A stretch of DNA of 48,924 bases from the NCBI RefSeq assembly GCF_017811175.1, contig NZ_JACWIJ010000001.1, positions 1 through 48,924 on the forward strand. The letters run 5' to 3'. The position numbers and the translations under genes were made by a program. Every line of letters begins with the position of its first letter. Position 1 is the first letter of the stretch. Positions 30,457 to 40,242 of the stretch are shown here, piece after piece. This DNA comes from Melaminivora jejuensis. Its GTDB lineage: Bacteria; Pseudomonadota; Gammaproteobacteria; Burkholderiales; Burkholderiaceae_C. The notes under the pieces were generated by a model. That model had not been told where the DNA came from and searched no databases. It worked only from the letters and a program-made list of their open reading frames with translations.

Positions 30457-30507
30457 CGTTTTAGATAGCTGATGGCGCTTGCTGGGCAAGGCTTCAGGGC
30501 TGATTTG
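30457..30507 (+). repeat. Dispersed AGCGCTTG repeat (family 1), copy 9
   Basis: Forward copy: AGATAGCTGATGGCGCTTG, CTGGGCAAGGCTTCAGG, GCTGATTTGTC. It overlaps the last codons of engB, which ends TNQP-stop inside it. Confidence 0.75.
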
Positions 30508-31240
30508 TCTCTGAGTCCCGGCCCTCTGCCCCGGGTGCTGCCGCAGCTGTATCCGCCCCCACTGCGCCAGATTGGGGCGACGGCTCGGGATGCGCCCACT
30601 GCCACAGCAGTTGCGCCACCTCGTCCACGCCTTGGCGCTTGAGGGCCGAGAACATGCGCACCTCGCCGCCGCCGGCCTGCAGCCGGGCGATGGACAGCGC
30701 CTTGGCCTGCTCGGCGCGCGTGAGCTTGTCGGCCTTGGTCAGCAGCACCAGGAATTTCAGGCCGTCCTCGACGCGCGGGCGCACGGCGTCGAGCAGCGCC
30801 TCGTCCAGCTCGGTCAGGCCCAGGCGCGGGTCGCACAGCAGCACGATGGCCGTCAGGCTGCTGCGCTGCATCAGATAGTTCAGCATCACGCGCTGCCAGC
30901 GCAGCTTGTCCTCGCGCGAGACGGCGGCGTAGCCGTAGCCGGGCAGGTCGGCCAGCACGGCATCCATCTGGCCCTGGCGGCCCAGGGCGAACAGGTTGAT
31001 GTGCTGCGTGCGCCCGGGCTTCTTGGAGGCAAAGGCCAACTGGCGCTGCTGTGTCAGCGTGTTGATGCAGGTGGACTTGCCGGCGTTGGAGCGGCCCACA
31101 AAGGCGATCTCGGGCACGTCGATGGCCGGCAACTGGTGCAATTGGGCAGCGGTGGTCAGAAAGCGCGCCGTGTGCATCCAGCCCAGGGCGGCTTTGGCAT
31201 CGGGCAGGGGCGCGGCGGGCGCGGCGTGGGGATGGGTCAT
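30494..31240 (-). CDS. engB: Ribosome-biogenesis GTPase EngB (YihA/YsxC)
   Basis: Essential GTPase for large-subunit assembly. 248 residues. G1 GRSNAGKS (49-56), G2 region KKPGRTQHINLF, G3 DLPGYGYA, G4 TKADKLTR, G5-like MFSALKRQG. A C-terminal tail of about 30 residues (SGAVGADTAAAAPGAEGRDSETNQP) is low in complexity, and its final residues and stop lie in a dispersed repeat. ATG 31240 is chosen because MTHPHAAPAAPLPDAKAALGWMHTARF fits Comamonadaceae homologues. It is divergent from cytochrome c4. Confidence 0.95.
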   Translation of the reverse strand: MTHPHAAPAAPLPDAKAALGWMHTARFLTTAAQLHQLPAIDVPEIAFVGRSNAGKSTCINTLTQQRQLAFASKKPGRTQHINLFALGRQGQMDAVLADLPGYGYAAVSREDKLRWQRVMLNYLMQRSSLTAIVLLCDPRLGLTELDEALLDAVRPRVEDGLKFLVLLTKADKLTRAEQAKALSIARLQAGGGEVRMFSALKRQGVDEVAQLLWQWAHPEPSPQSGAVGADTAAAAPGAEGRDSETNQP

Positions 31241-31359
31241 CAGGGGCGGGGCAGGTCTCGGGCCGGAAGGCGGGCCAGGGCGGCGGCGCAGGGCTGCGCC
31301 AGCGTGCATTGTAGAATCGTGGGGTTTTGCGCCCTTCTCCACAAGAATCAGTCCACGAT

Positions 31360-31992
31360 ATGAAGTTGCTCGCCTCCCTGCTGACGGCTGCCGCGCTTGC
31401 AGTCCCCGCCCTCTCGGCCGTTGCTGCGGACGCAGCGCCCAAGGCACCGGCCAAGCCCGATCTGGTCCAGGGTGAGACCAAGTACAGCACGGTGTGCGTA
31501 GCCTGCCACGCCGAAGACGGCAACTCCACCATTGCCGCCAATCCCAAGCTGGCCCAGCAGCACCCCGAATACCTGGTCAAGCAGCTGCAGGAGTTCAAGT
31601 CCGGCAAGCGCGCCGACGCCGTGATGCAGGGCTTTGCCTCCATGCTCAGCGACGACGAGATGCGCAACATCGCCTGGTGGCTGGCCTCCAAGCCGGCCAA
31701 GGAAGGCTTTGCCAAGGACAAGGACTCGGTCGCCCTGGGCGAGCGCATCTACCGCGGCGGCATCCAGGAGCGCGGCATCGCCGCCTGCGCCGGCTGCCAC
31801 AGCCCCAACGGCGCCGGCATCCCGGCGCAGTACCCGCGCCTGTCGGGCCAGCACGCCGACTACACCATCAAGCAGCTCAATGATTTCCGCGACGCCAAGC
31901 GCGGCAACAGCGCGCAGATGATCGACGTGGCTGCCAAGATGAACGACCGCGAGATCCGCGCGGTATCCGACTACATCTCCGGCCTGCGCTGA
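31360..31992 (+). CDS. Dihaem cytochrome c4
   Basis: Periplasmic electron carrier to terminal oxidases. 210 residues with a signal peptide (cleavage after SAVAA, about 23) and two class-I haem sites, CVACH (46-50) and CAGCH (143-147), with axial Met candidates in GFASML and NSAQMIDVAAKM. The two halves are homologous, as in all c4. It has its own terminator. The System II cytochrome c maturation genes follow directly, which suits its need for haem attachment. Confidence 0.95.
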   Translation: MKLLASLLTAAALAVPALSAVAADAAPKAPAKPDLVQGETKYSTVCVACHAEDGNSTIAANPKLAQQHPEYLVKQLQEFKSGKRADAVMQGFASMLSDDEMRNIAWWLASKPAKEGFAKDKDSVALGERIYRGGIQERGIAACAGCHSPNGAGIPAQYPRLSGQHADYTIKQLNDFRDAKRGNSAQMIDVAAKMNDREIRAVSDYISGLR

Positions 31993-32087
31993 ACACTGCG
32001 GCGCCCGGCCAGCCGCTGGATTCTCGCCAGCCGAGTAGGGCTGCAGCCCCCGGCGGCGGGAACCTCCGGCCGATAATCCGACCCAAG

Positions 32088-32126
32088 ACGGGCGGGCCCA
32101 TCTGACACGGATGGCCCGCCCTTTTT
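32088..32126 (+). terminator. Rho-independent terminator after cytochrome c4
   Basis: GGGCGGGCC(C)AT pairs with ATGGCCCGCCC around a 9-base loop with one bulged C, followed by TTTTT (32122-32126). It lies about 100 bases past the cytochrome c4 stop and separates it from the resB gene. Confidence 0.85.
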
Positions 32127-32174
32127 GCACGTCGGCAGCCCTTTCCCTGCAGCCCGCCCTTTCTTCCTGTGTCC

Positions 32175-34331
32175 ATGCCCGACTCTTCCATCGCAGCGCC
32201 CGCCCCGCCGCGTGCGCCGCGCGCGCAGGCCCTGCGCCCCCTGACCGAGCTGCTGGCCTCGATGCGCTTTGCCATCGCGCTCCTGACGGTGATCTGCATC
32301 GCCTCGGTCATCGGCACGGTGATGAAGCAGCACGAGCCGGTCAACAACTACGTCAACCAGTTCGGCCCGTTCTGGGCCGAGCTGTTCCTGGCGCTCAAGC
32401 TCAACGCCGTCTATAGCGCCTGGTGGTTCCTGCTGATCCTGGCCTTCCTGGTCATCAGCACCTCGCTGTGCATCGCCCGGCACACGCCCAAGTACCTGGC
32501 CGACATCCGCAACTACAAGGAAAACATCCGCGAGAAAAGCCTGCAGGCCTTCGGCATGAAGGCCAGCGGCGCGCTGGCCGGCGAGGCGCCGCAGGCCGCC
32601 GCCCAGCGCATCGGCGAGCTGCTGGTGCGCCGGGGCTGGAAGGTGCGCGTGCAGGAGCGCCCGGGCGCTGCCGGCGCCGGCTTCATGGTGGCCGCCAAGG
32701 CCGGCGCGGCCAACAAGATCGGCTACATCGCCGCGCACAGCGCCATCGTGCTGATCTGCCTGGGCGGCCTGCTCGACGGCGACCTGATCGTGCGCGCGCA
32801 GATGCTGCTGGGCGGCAAGACGCCCTACACCGGCGGCGGCCTGATCTCCGAAGTCGCGCCCGAGCACTGGCTGTCGCCCAATAACCCGACGTTTCGCGGC
32901 AACCTGGTGGTCAGCGAGGGCACGCAGTCCAGCACGGCGGTGCTGAGCCAGTCCGACGGCCTGCTGTTGCAGGAGCTGCCCTTCACGGTGGAGCTGAAGA
33001 AATTCATCGTCGAGCACTACTCCACCGGGATGCCCAAGCTGTTTGCCAGCGAGATCGTGGTACACGACAAGGAAACCGGCGCCGCCACGCCGGCGCGCAT
33101 CGAGGTCAACCACCCGTTCAACTACCGGGGCGTGGAGATCTACCAGTCCAGCTTCGACGATGGCGGCTCGCAGGTGCGCCTGCGTGCGCGGCCTCTGGTG
33201 CCGGGCGCCGCGCCCTTCGACATCGAGGGCGTGATCGGCGGCTCGGCGCAGCTGGCCGCCGGCAAGCTGCCCGAGGCCATGACGCTGGAGTTCTCCGCCT
33301 TGCGCGTGCTCAACGTGGAAAACATGGGCGAGGAGGGCAACACTTCCGGCGCCGACGTGCGCCGCGTCGATCTGCGCGGCTCCATCGAGTCGCGCCTGGG
33401 CGCGGGCAACAAGACGGTGACCCGCCGCGAGTTGCGCAACGTCGGCCCCAGCATCAGCTACAAGCTGCGCGACGCCGCCGGCCAGGCGCGCGAGTTCAAC
33501 AACTACATGCTGCCCATCGACATGGGCGACGGCCAGTTGCCGGTGTATCTGCTGGGCGTGCGCGAGACGCCGGCCGAGCCCTTCCGCTACCTGCGCGTGC
33601 CCATCGACAGCGAGGGCGGCATGGAAGGCTTTTTGCGCCTGCGCCTGGCGCTGGCCGATCCGCTGCTGCGCGAAGCCGCCGTGCGCCGCTACGCCGCCAT
33701 GGCCGTCGATGCCAGCCGGCCCGACCTGGCCGAGCAACTGGCGATCTCGGCCACGCGCGCGCTGGCGCTGTTTGCCGGCACCGAGGTCGATGCCCGGGGC
33801 CGGGGCAACGGCGGTCTGCAGGCGGTGTCGCAATTCATCGAAAGCAATGTGCCCGAGGCCGAGCGCGAGCGTGCCGGCGAGGTGCTGGTGCGCATCCTCA
33901 ACGGCGCGCTGTTCGAGCTGGCCCAGCTCACGCGCACCCAGGCCGGCCTGGCGCCCCTGCCGCTGGACGAGGGCACACGCAGCTTCATGGCGCAGGCCGT
34001 GCTGTCCCTGAGCGACGCCCAGGCCTATCCAGCGCCGGTGGTGCTGGAGCTGGCGGACTTCAACCAGGTGCAGGCCAGCGTCTTCCAGGTGGCCAGAGCA
34101 CCCGGCAAGAACGTGGTCTATCTGGGCTGCGCCCTGCTGATCCTGGGCGTGTTCGCCATGCTGTACGTGCGCGACCGGCGCCTGTGGGTCTGGCTGGCAC
34201 CGCAAGGCGGCGGCGCGCAGGCCACCATGGCCATGTCCAGCAACCGCAAGGCGCTGGACAACGGCCGCGAATTTGCCCAACTGACCACGCACATCCTTGG
34301 CACACCCGTTGACGGAGGCTCCCCGCGATGA
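32175..34331 (+). CDS. resB: Cytochrome c biogenesis protein ResB (Ccs1)
   Basis: Membrane partner of the System II haem-export/ligation complex that attaches haem to periplasmic apocytochromes. 718 residues. Transmembrane segments are near residues 28-50 (MRFAIALLTVICIASVIGTVM), 75-98 (WWFLLILAFLVIST) and 180-200, then a large periplasmic domain (PEHWLSPNNPTFRGN, NHPFNYRGVEIYQSSF) and a last helix near 655 (NVVYLGCALLILGVFAMLYV). The stop overlaps the ccsB start as ATGA. ATG 32175 is preferred to GTG 32169. Function is from the family. Confidence 0.94.
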   Translation: MPDSSIAAPAPPRAPRAQALRPLTELLASMRFAIALLTVICIASVIGTVMKQHEPVNNYVNQFGPFWAELFLALKLNAVYSAWWFLLILAFLVISTSLCIARHTPKYLADIRNYKENIREKSLQAFGMKASGALAGEAPQAAAQRIGELLVRRGWKVRVQERPGAAGAGFMVAAKAGAANKIGYIAAHSAIVLICLGGLLDGDLIVRAQMLLGGKTPYTGGGLISEVAPEHWLSPNNPTFRGNLVVSEGTQSSTAVLSQSDGLLLQELPFTVELKKFIVEHYSTGMPKLFASEIVVHDKETGAATPARIEVNHPFNYRGVEIYQSSFDDGGSQVRLRARPLVPGAAPFDIEGVIGGSAQLAAGKLPEAMTLEFSALRVLNVENMGEEGNTSGADVRRVDLRGSIESRLGAGNKTVTRRELRNVGPSISYKLRDAAGQAREFNNYMLPIDMGDGQLPVYLLGVRETPAEPFRYLRVPIDSEGGMEGFLRLRLALADPLLREAAVRRYAAMAVDASRPDLAEQLAISATRALALFAGTEVDARGRGNGGLQAVSQFIESNVPEAERERAGEVLVRILNGALFELAQLTRTQAGLAPLPLDEGTRSFMAQAVLSLSDAQAYPAPVVLELADFNQVQASVFQVARAPGKNVVYLGCALLILGVFAMLYVRDRRLWVWLAPQGGGAQATMAMSSNRKALDNGREFAQLTTHILGTPVDGGSPR

Positions 34332-35680
34332 ACACCGCCACCACCACGACCACCACCCCGGCCACTGCCTACACCCTGGGCGGGGGCTATTTCGCGCGGC
34401 GCAACTGGCTGGACTGGCTGTTCGCCCTGGCCGTGGCCGTCGGCGGCCTGTTCGCCCTGCAGCGCTACGGCGTACACATGGATGTCTATGAGAAAGGCAT
34501 CTTGCTGGCCTCCATCCCGTCGCTGGTCTGGCTGGGCTGGTTCTGGCGGCCACTGCTGTGGCTGATGCTGGCCGTGGCCGGGCTGTCGCTGGCGGCCATC
34601 GGGCTGTACCAGGGCGATGCCGGCGGCGATCTGGCGCGCGCCGACAGCGTTTTCCTGCTGAAATATTTCCTGTCCAGCCAATCGGCCATCTTGTGGATGA
34701 GCGTGCTGTTCTTCATGAGCACGGTTTTTTACTGGATCGGCATGTTCGCCGGCGGCGAGCGTCAGACCATGATGCGCATCGGCTCGCGCGTGGCCTGGGT
34801 GGCCATCGGCCTGGCGCTGATCGGCACCATGGTGCGCTGGTACGAGAGCTACCAGATCGCGCCCGACATCGGCCACATCCCGGTCAGCAACCTGTACGAA
34901 GTCTTCATCATGTTCTGCTGGATGACGGCGATCTTTTACCTGTACTACGAGGAGCAGTACGCCACGCGCGCGCTGGGCGCCTTCGTAATGCTGGTGGTGA
35001 GCGCCGCCGTGGGCTTTCTGCTGTGGTACACGGTGGTGCGCGAGGCGCACGAGATCCAGCCGCTGGTGCCGGCCCTCAAGAGCTGGTGGATGAAGCTGCA
35101 CGTGCCGGCCAACTTCATTGGCTATGGCACCTTTGCGCTGGCCGCCATGGTGGCCTTTGCCTACCTGATCAAGCAGCAGGCCGCCGAGACGCGTTGGTAC
35201 AAGCTCGCGCCGCTGTGGCTGCTGGGCATCGTGTTGTGCTTCGAGCCGCTGGCTTTTCGCCAGGAGGTGGACGGGCGCAGCAGCTACTGGATGGTGTACT
35301 TCGGCATCTCGGCGCTGATCGTGGGCGCCATCCTCTTTGGCCGCCGGCGCATCGCCGCACAGCTGCCGGCGCTGGAAGTGCTGGACGACGTGATGTACAA
35401 GTCCATCGCCGTGGGCTTTGCCTTCTTCACCATCGCCACCGTGCTGGGCGCGCTGTGGGCCGCCGAGGCCTGGGGCGGCTACTGGAGCTGGGATCCCAAG
35501 GAGACCTGGGCGCTGATCGTCTGGCTGAACTACGCCGCCTGGCTGCACATGCGCCTGATGAAGGGCCTGCGCGGCACCATGTCGGCCTGGTGGGCGCTGG
35601 GCGGGCTGGCGGTGACGACCTTTGCCTTCCTGGGCGTGAACATGTTCCTGTCGGGCCTGCACAGCTACGGCACACTCTGA
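34328..35680 (+). CDS. ccsB: Cytochrome c biogenesis protein CcsB/CcsA (haem handling)
   Basis: Haem-exporting subunit partnering ResB. 450 residues with about eight transmembrane helices. The tryptophan-rich haem-binding WWD motif is WGGYWSWDPKETWALIVWLNYAAWLH (about 375-400), with histidines nearby (WMKLHVPANFIGYG and LSGLHSYGTL) as axial ligands. The N-terminus is Thr-rich (MNTATTTTTTPATAYTL). Coupled to resB. A dispersed repeat begins one base after the stop. Confidence 0.95.
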   Translation: MNTATTTTTTPATAYTLGGGYFARRNWLDWLFALAVAVGGLFALQRYGVHMDVYEKGILLASIPSLVWLGWFWRPLLWLMLAVAGLSLAAIGLYQGDAGGDLARADSVFLLKYFLSSQSAILWMSVLFFMSTVFYWIGMFAGGERQTMMRIGSRVAWVAIGLALIGTMVRWYESYQIAPDIGHIPVSNLYEVFIMFCWMTAIFYLYYEEQYATRALGAFVMLVVSAAVGFLLWYTVVREAHEIQPLVPALKSWWMKLHVPANFIGYGTFALAAMVAFAYLIKQQAAETRWYKLAPLWLLGIVLCFEPLAFRQEVDGRSSYWMVYFGISALIVGAILFGRRRIAAQLPALEVLDDVMYKSIAVGFAFFTIATVLGALWAAEAWGGYWSWDPKETWALIVWLNYAAWLHMRLMKGLRGTMSAWWALGGLAVTTFAFLGVNMFLSGLHSYGTL

Positions 35681-35735
35681 ATTTGATAGCTGTTAGCGCT
35701 TGCCTGGCAAGGCTTTGAGGCCGATTTCATTCAAA
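35681..35735 (+). repeat. Dispersed AGCGCTTG repeat (family 1), copy 10
   Basis: Forward copy: TTGATAGCTGTTAGCGCTTG, CCTGGCAAGGCTTTGAGG, CCGATTTCATTC. It fills the ccsB-msrP gap, and the msrP ribosome binding site AAGGAG (35737-35742) starts right at its end. Confidence 0.8.
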
Positions 35736-35750
35736 AAAGGAGTCTGCGCC

Positions 35751-36760
<1,010 letters not shown>

Positions 36761-36761
<1 letters not shown>

Positions 36762-37428
36762 TGGCCACGGCGCGCCAGGCTGCCGCCCGCTCCTGGCTGC
36801 TGCGCCCGTGGGTCAAGCCGCTGGCGTTCGCGCTATGCCTGCTGCCGCTGGCTTGGCTGCTGTTTGCCGCTGCCACTGATCGCCTGGGCGCCAACCCGGC
36901 CGAGGCGCTGATCCGCGCCCTGGGCGACTGGACGCTGCGCCTGCTGTGCCTGACGCTGGCCATCACGCCGCTGCGCCTGGCGCTGGGCCAGCCGGCGCTG
37001 GCGCGCTTTCGGCGCATGTTGGGGCTGTTCACCTTCTTCTATGCCGCGCTGCACCTGCTGGCCTATGCCGGCTTCGACATGGGGCTGGACATGGACGAGA
37101 TGGCCCGCGACATCGGCCAGCGCCCCTTCATCGTGGTCGGCCTCAAGGCCTTTGCCTTGCTGCTGGTGCTGGCTGCGACATCGACCGCCGCCGCCATGCG
37201 CTGGCTGGGCGGGCGGCGCTGGCAGCTGCTGCACCGCAGCGTCTATCTGGCAGCGGTGCTGGCGCTGCTGCACTTGTGGCTGATGCGCGCTGGCAAGAAC
37301 GATTTTGCCGAAGTGCTGGCCTATGGCGCCATCGTGGCCGCCCTGCTGCTGGCGCGCTGGCCCCTCAGGCGCCGACCGCCTTCAGGCCGGGCGCAGCTGG
37401 CGCGTCTGCGGGTCGATCATGCCCGTAG
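36761..37428 (+). CDS. msrQ: MsrQ haem-binding membrane subunit (3' end uncertain)
   Basis: YedZ-type integral membrane b-haem protein that passes quinol electrons to MsrP. Six helices are visible, with conserved GLFTFFYAALHLLAY and WQLLHRSVYLAAVLALLHLWLMRA, whose His residues bind haem. The family is about 200-220 residues, so the protein should end near 37370-37430. As written, the frame runs on without a stop to 38320, antisense to the next gene. A base lost near the end would explain this, and the TAG at 37426 is then a plausible stop. The end is inferred. Confidence 0.82.
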
Positions 37429-38226
37429 GCACCTGGTAGGCGCGCTCGTCGAACAGATCGACGCCGCAGGCCAGGCCATCGAGCCAGTCGTAGAAGTCGC
37501 TGATGGCCTTGGCGCCCAGGATGGGTGCGCCGTGCTGCGGCACGATCATGGCCACGTCGAGCTTGCGCACCATGCGCGTCCACAGCCGCAGGATCTTGTT
37601 GGACACCATGTAGCGCTTGTGAAAGCCTTCCATGCGCGCGATGTGCGGCCCCAGCTCGGTCACCGGCACGCGCGCCTCGGCGCCGTTGGTCATGGACACG
37701 CCCAGGTCGCCCGTGAACAGGATGCGGCTGACCGGGTCGTAGAAGTGGAAGTTGCCCTCCGAGTGCATGAAGTGCGCCGGCAGCAGCACCAGCTCATGGC
37801 GCCCCAGCGGCAGGCGCCCGCCGCCGTCGGGTACGGCGATCATGCGGTTGTCCGTCTTGCCGACCTTGGTGAAGTGCGGCACGAAGCGCTCCCAGATGCG
37901 CGAGATGACCAGTTGCGCCGAGGTGCTGGTCAGCCAGCGATCCAGCGAAGCGATGATGTCCGGGTCGGCGTGCGAGGCGATCAGGTACGAGAGCTTGTGC
38001 GGCGAGAAGTGCCGCGACATGCCCATGAACAGCTCGTTGAAGGCCAGTATCCCGCCGGGTCGATGATGGCGCCAGTGCCGTCATCGACGATCAGGAACTG
38101 GTTGGCCTGCACGGCCACGCCATCCTCGTCAATCAGATCGGAGAACATCAGGCAGGCGTGGTTGCTGTCTCGGTACAGTTCCAGGGGGGCGTGGACATGG
38201 GCGTCTTCCGGGAGCCAAAAGGGCAA
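37382..38226 (-). CDS. MBL-fold diiron oxygen-binding-type protein (one frameshift)
   Basis: Resembles the stand-alone beta-lactamase-fold domain of flavodiiron proteins without a flavodoxin part. Metal-site-like motifs are SHADPDIIAS (HxDxD), HSEGNFHFYD, FTGDLGVSM and VPQHGAPILG. A break near 38056 splits the N-terminal DDGTGAIIDPAG part from NELFMGMSRHFSPHKL. Restored length is about 281 residues. The start is weak: TTG 38226 is the only initiation codon before VHAPLELYRDSNHACLMF except internal ones. Role could be oxygen or NO sensing or reduction; this is inferred from the fold only. Confidence 0.8.
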
Positions 38227-39565
38227 TAGTAGCTTTGCGGGATGGTTATTGCTTGAGAGGCGTCAAGTCTATAGGCCCCCGCCTGGGCCGGCAGTTGCTC
38301 GTTGCGCAGCAGATCGCTGATGCTCTCGCGCCGGCGCACCACCTGCGCGGTGCCGGCAGACACCAGCACTTCCGCCGGGCGCGGACGGCTGTTGTAGGTG
38401 CTGCCCATGGCGCTGCAATAGGCCCCGGCGGACAGCACCGCCAGCAGGTCGCCCGGCTGCACGGCGAGCTGGCGCTCGCGCCCCAGCCAGTCGCCGCTCT
38501 CGCACACCGGGCCGACCACGTCGTAGGTGACGCCCTGGCGGCCCTCGGCAGCACAGTCCAGCGGCACGATGGCGTGGTACGCCTGGTACATGGCCGGGCG
38601 CGGCAGGTCGTTCATGGCGGCATCGACGATGCAGAAATTCTTGTCCTCGCCAGGCTTGAGGTACAGCACCTCGGTCAGGCACACGCCGGCATTGCCCACC
38701 AGCGAGCGGCCCGGCTCGATCATCAGCAGCCGATCGCCGTGGCCGCGCGCATCCAGGCGCTGCAGCAGGCGTTGCCACAGCGCATCGGCCGCCGGCGGGG
38801 TGTCGCCGTTGTAGTCGATGCCCAGGCCGCCGCCGAAGTCGATGTGCTGGATGGCGATGCCGGCGGCCTCGATGGCGTCCACCAGGTCGAGCATCCGCTC
38901 CAGCGCGTCCATGAAGGGCGCCTCCTCGGTAATCTGCGAGCCGATATGGCAGTCGATGCCGACCACGCGCAGGCCGGGCAGCGCCGCAGCGCGCTGGTAG
39001 GTGGCCAGCGTGCGCTCGTGGGCGATGCCGAACTTGTTGCCCTTGAGGCCGGTGGAGATGTAGGGGTGTGTCTTGGCGTCCACGTTGGGATTGACGCGGA
39101 TGCTGACCGGTGCGCGCAGGCCCATGCTGCTTGCGACTTCGCTGAGCACTTCCAGCTCGGCCTCGCTCTCGACGTTGAAGCACTGGATGCCGGCCTCCAG
39201 CGCCTGGCGCATCTCGGCGCGCGTCTTGCCCACGCCCGAGAAGATGACGCGGGCCGGGTTGCCGCCGGCAGCCAGCACGCGCGCCAGCTCGCCGCCGGAG
39301 ACGATGTCGAAGCCGCAGCCCTGGGCGGCGAACAACTGCAGCACGGCCAGCGAGGAGTTGGCCTTCATGGCGTAGCAGATCTGCACGCGCCGCCCGGCAA
39401 AGCCGCGTTGGTAGGCGGCGAGTGCTGCCAGCATGTGGGCGCTGGAGTAGACGTACAGCGGCGTGCCGTGCTCGCGCGCCAAGTCGGCCAGGCGGCAGTC
39501 CTCCAGGTACAGGGACTGGTTGCGGTAGTGCAGTTGCGGTTGGCCGGGCAGGGGGGAGGGATCAT
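38148..39565 (-). CDS. lysA: Diaminopimelate decarboxylase (frameshift at start)
   Basis: PLP enzyme for the last step of lysine synthesis. Seen are the PLP lysine in VQICYAMKANSSLAVL, GVGKTRAEMRQAL, HIGSQITEEAPF, the glycine-rich phosphate site DFGGGLGIDY, EPGRSLVGNAGV, VGPVCESGDWLG and YCSAMGSTYNSRPRPAE. The start ATG 39565 overlaps the lptM stop as ATGA, but a C-run directly after it (six C at 39550-39555) is one base short for the frame. The 3' end is also doubtful: one more G in the G-run near 38276 would give a stop at 38269 instead of 38148. Confidence 0.93.
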
Positions 39566-39795
39566 GGTCGGGAGCGGGAAGGAGAAACCAGGGACGGATC
39601 GGAGGCCGGATCGACAGGGGCAGCAGGCGTGGCCGGCTGGGCGATGGAGGCGGCTGCCGGCGGGGCGGCGGCACCCTGCTCGGGCAGATACAGCGGGCCG
39701 CGCTGGCCGCAGCCCGCAAGGGCGGCCAGGACTGCCAGGGCAGCGAGGGCGGCAGGGAACGAGGTGCTGACTAGAATGCGGCGGCCTGTAAACAT
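39562..39795 (-). CDS. lptM: LptM-like small lipoprotein
   Basis: 77 residues. A signal peptide ([17 protein letters not shown]) with lipobox LAGC is followed by [10 protein letters not shown], the conserved start of mature LptM (YifL), which helps the LptD-LptE outer-membrane LPS translocon mature. The rest is a Pro/Ala-rich tail. Linked by overlap to lysA, as in many beta- and gammaproteobacteria. The ATG is only 15 bases from the divergent cyaY start; GTG 39771 would be a later alternative. Confidence 0.85.
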   Translation of the reverse strand: MFTGRRILVSTSFPAALAALAVLAALAGCGQRGPLYLPEQGAAAPPAAASIAQPATPAAPVDPASDPSLVSPSRSRP

Positions 39796-39810
39796 CTGCA
39801 AATTGTATTG

Positions 39811-40149
39811 ATGACCGACCTGGAATATATGGATCGCGCCGAGGCCCTGCTGCTGGCGCTGGAGCAGGGCTGCGACCGCATCAACGAGGAGACCGATTGC
39901 GACCTGGACAGCCAGCGTTCGGGCGGCATGGTCACCATCGCCTTCGAGGGCGGCAGCCAGATCATCGTGAACTTGCAAAAGCCGCTGCAGGAGGTCTGGC
40001 TGGCGGCGCGCTCGGGCGGCTACCACTACCGCTTCGATGCGGCCAGCGGGTGCTGGCTCGACACCAAGGCCGGCAGCGAGTTCTTTGCCGATCTGGCGCG
40101 CTGCGCCAGCGAGCAGGCCGGGCAGGCGCTGCGTTTCGTACCTGTCTGA
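39811..40149 (+). CDS. cyaY: Iron-sulfur cluster assembly protein CyaY (frataxin)
   Basis: 112 residues. Bacterial frataxin, binds iron and modulates Isc[46 protein letters not shown] is the acidic first helix and strand; [28 protein letters not shown] is the frataxin signature. Frame intact. It faces lptM with a 15-base gap, so its promoter must overlap lptM coding sequence. Confidence 0.96.
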   Translation: MTDLEYMDRAEALLLALEQGCDRINEETDCDLDSQRSGGMVTIAFEGGSQIIVNLQKPLQEVWLAARSGGYHYRFDAASGCWLDTKAGSEFFADLARCASEQAGQALRFVPV

Positions 40150-40165
40150 CAGCCGGTGTCAACTA

Positions 40166-40215
40166 CTTTTTTGATAGCTGACAGCGCTTGTTGGACAAGG
40201 GTTTGAGGGCAAAAA
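40166..40215 (+). repeat. Dispersed AGCGCTTG repeat (family 1), copy 11
   Basis: Forward copy: TTGATAGCTGACAGCGCTTG, TTGGACAAGGGTTTGAGG. It lies between the convergent cyaY and mrcA genes. Confidence 0.78.
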
Positions 40216-40242
40216 GACCTCAAACCCAGTCACGTCGCAGGA

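Noticed and set aside
31971..35662. Minus-strand frames of 514-860 codons over resB and ccsB
   Set aside because: They are complements of high-GC coding sequence, with His/Gln/Gly-rich translations; the plus-strand genes have motifs and membrane helices.
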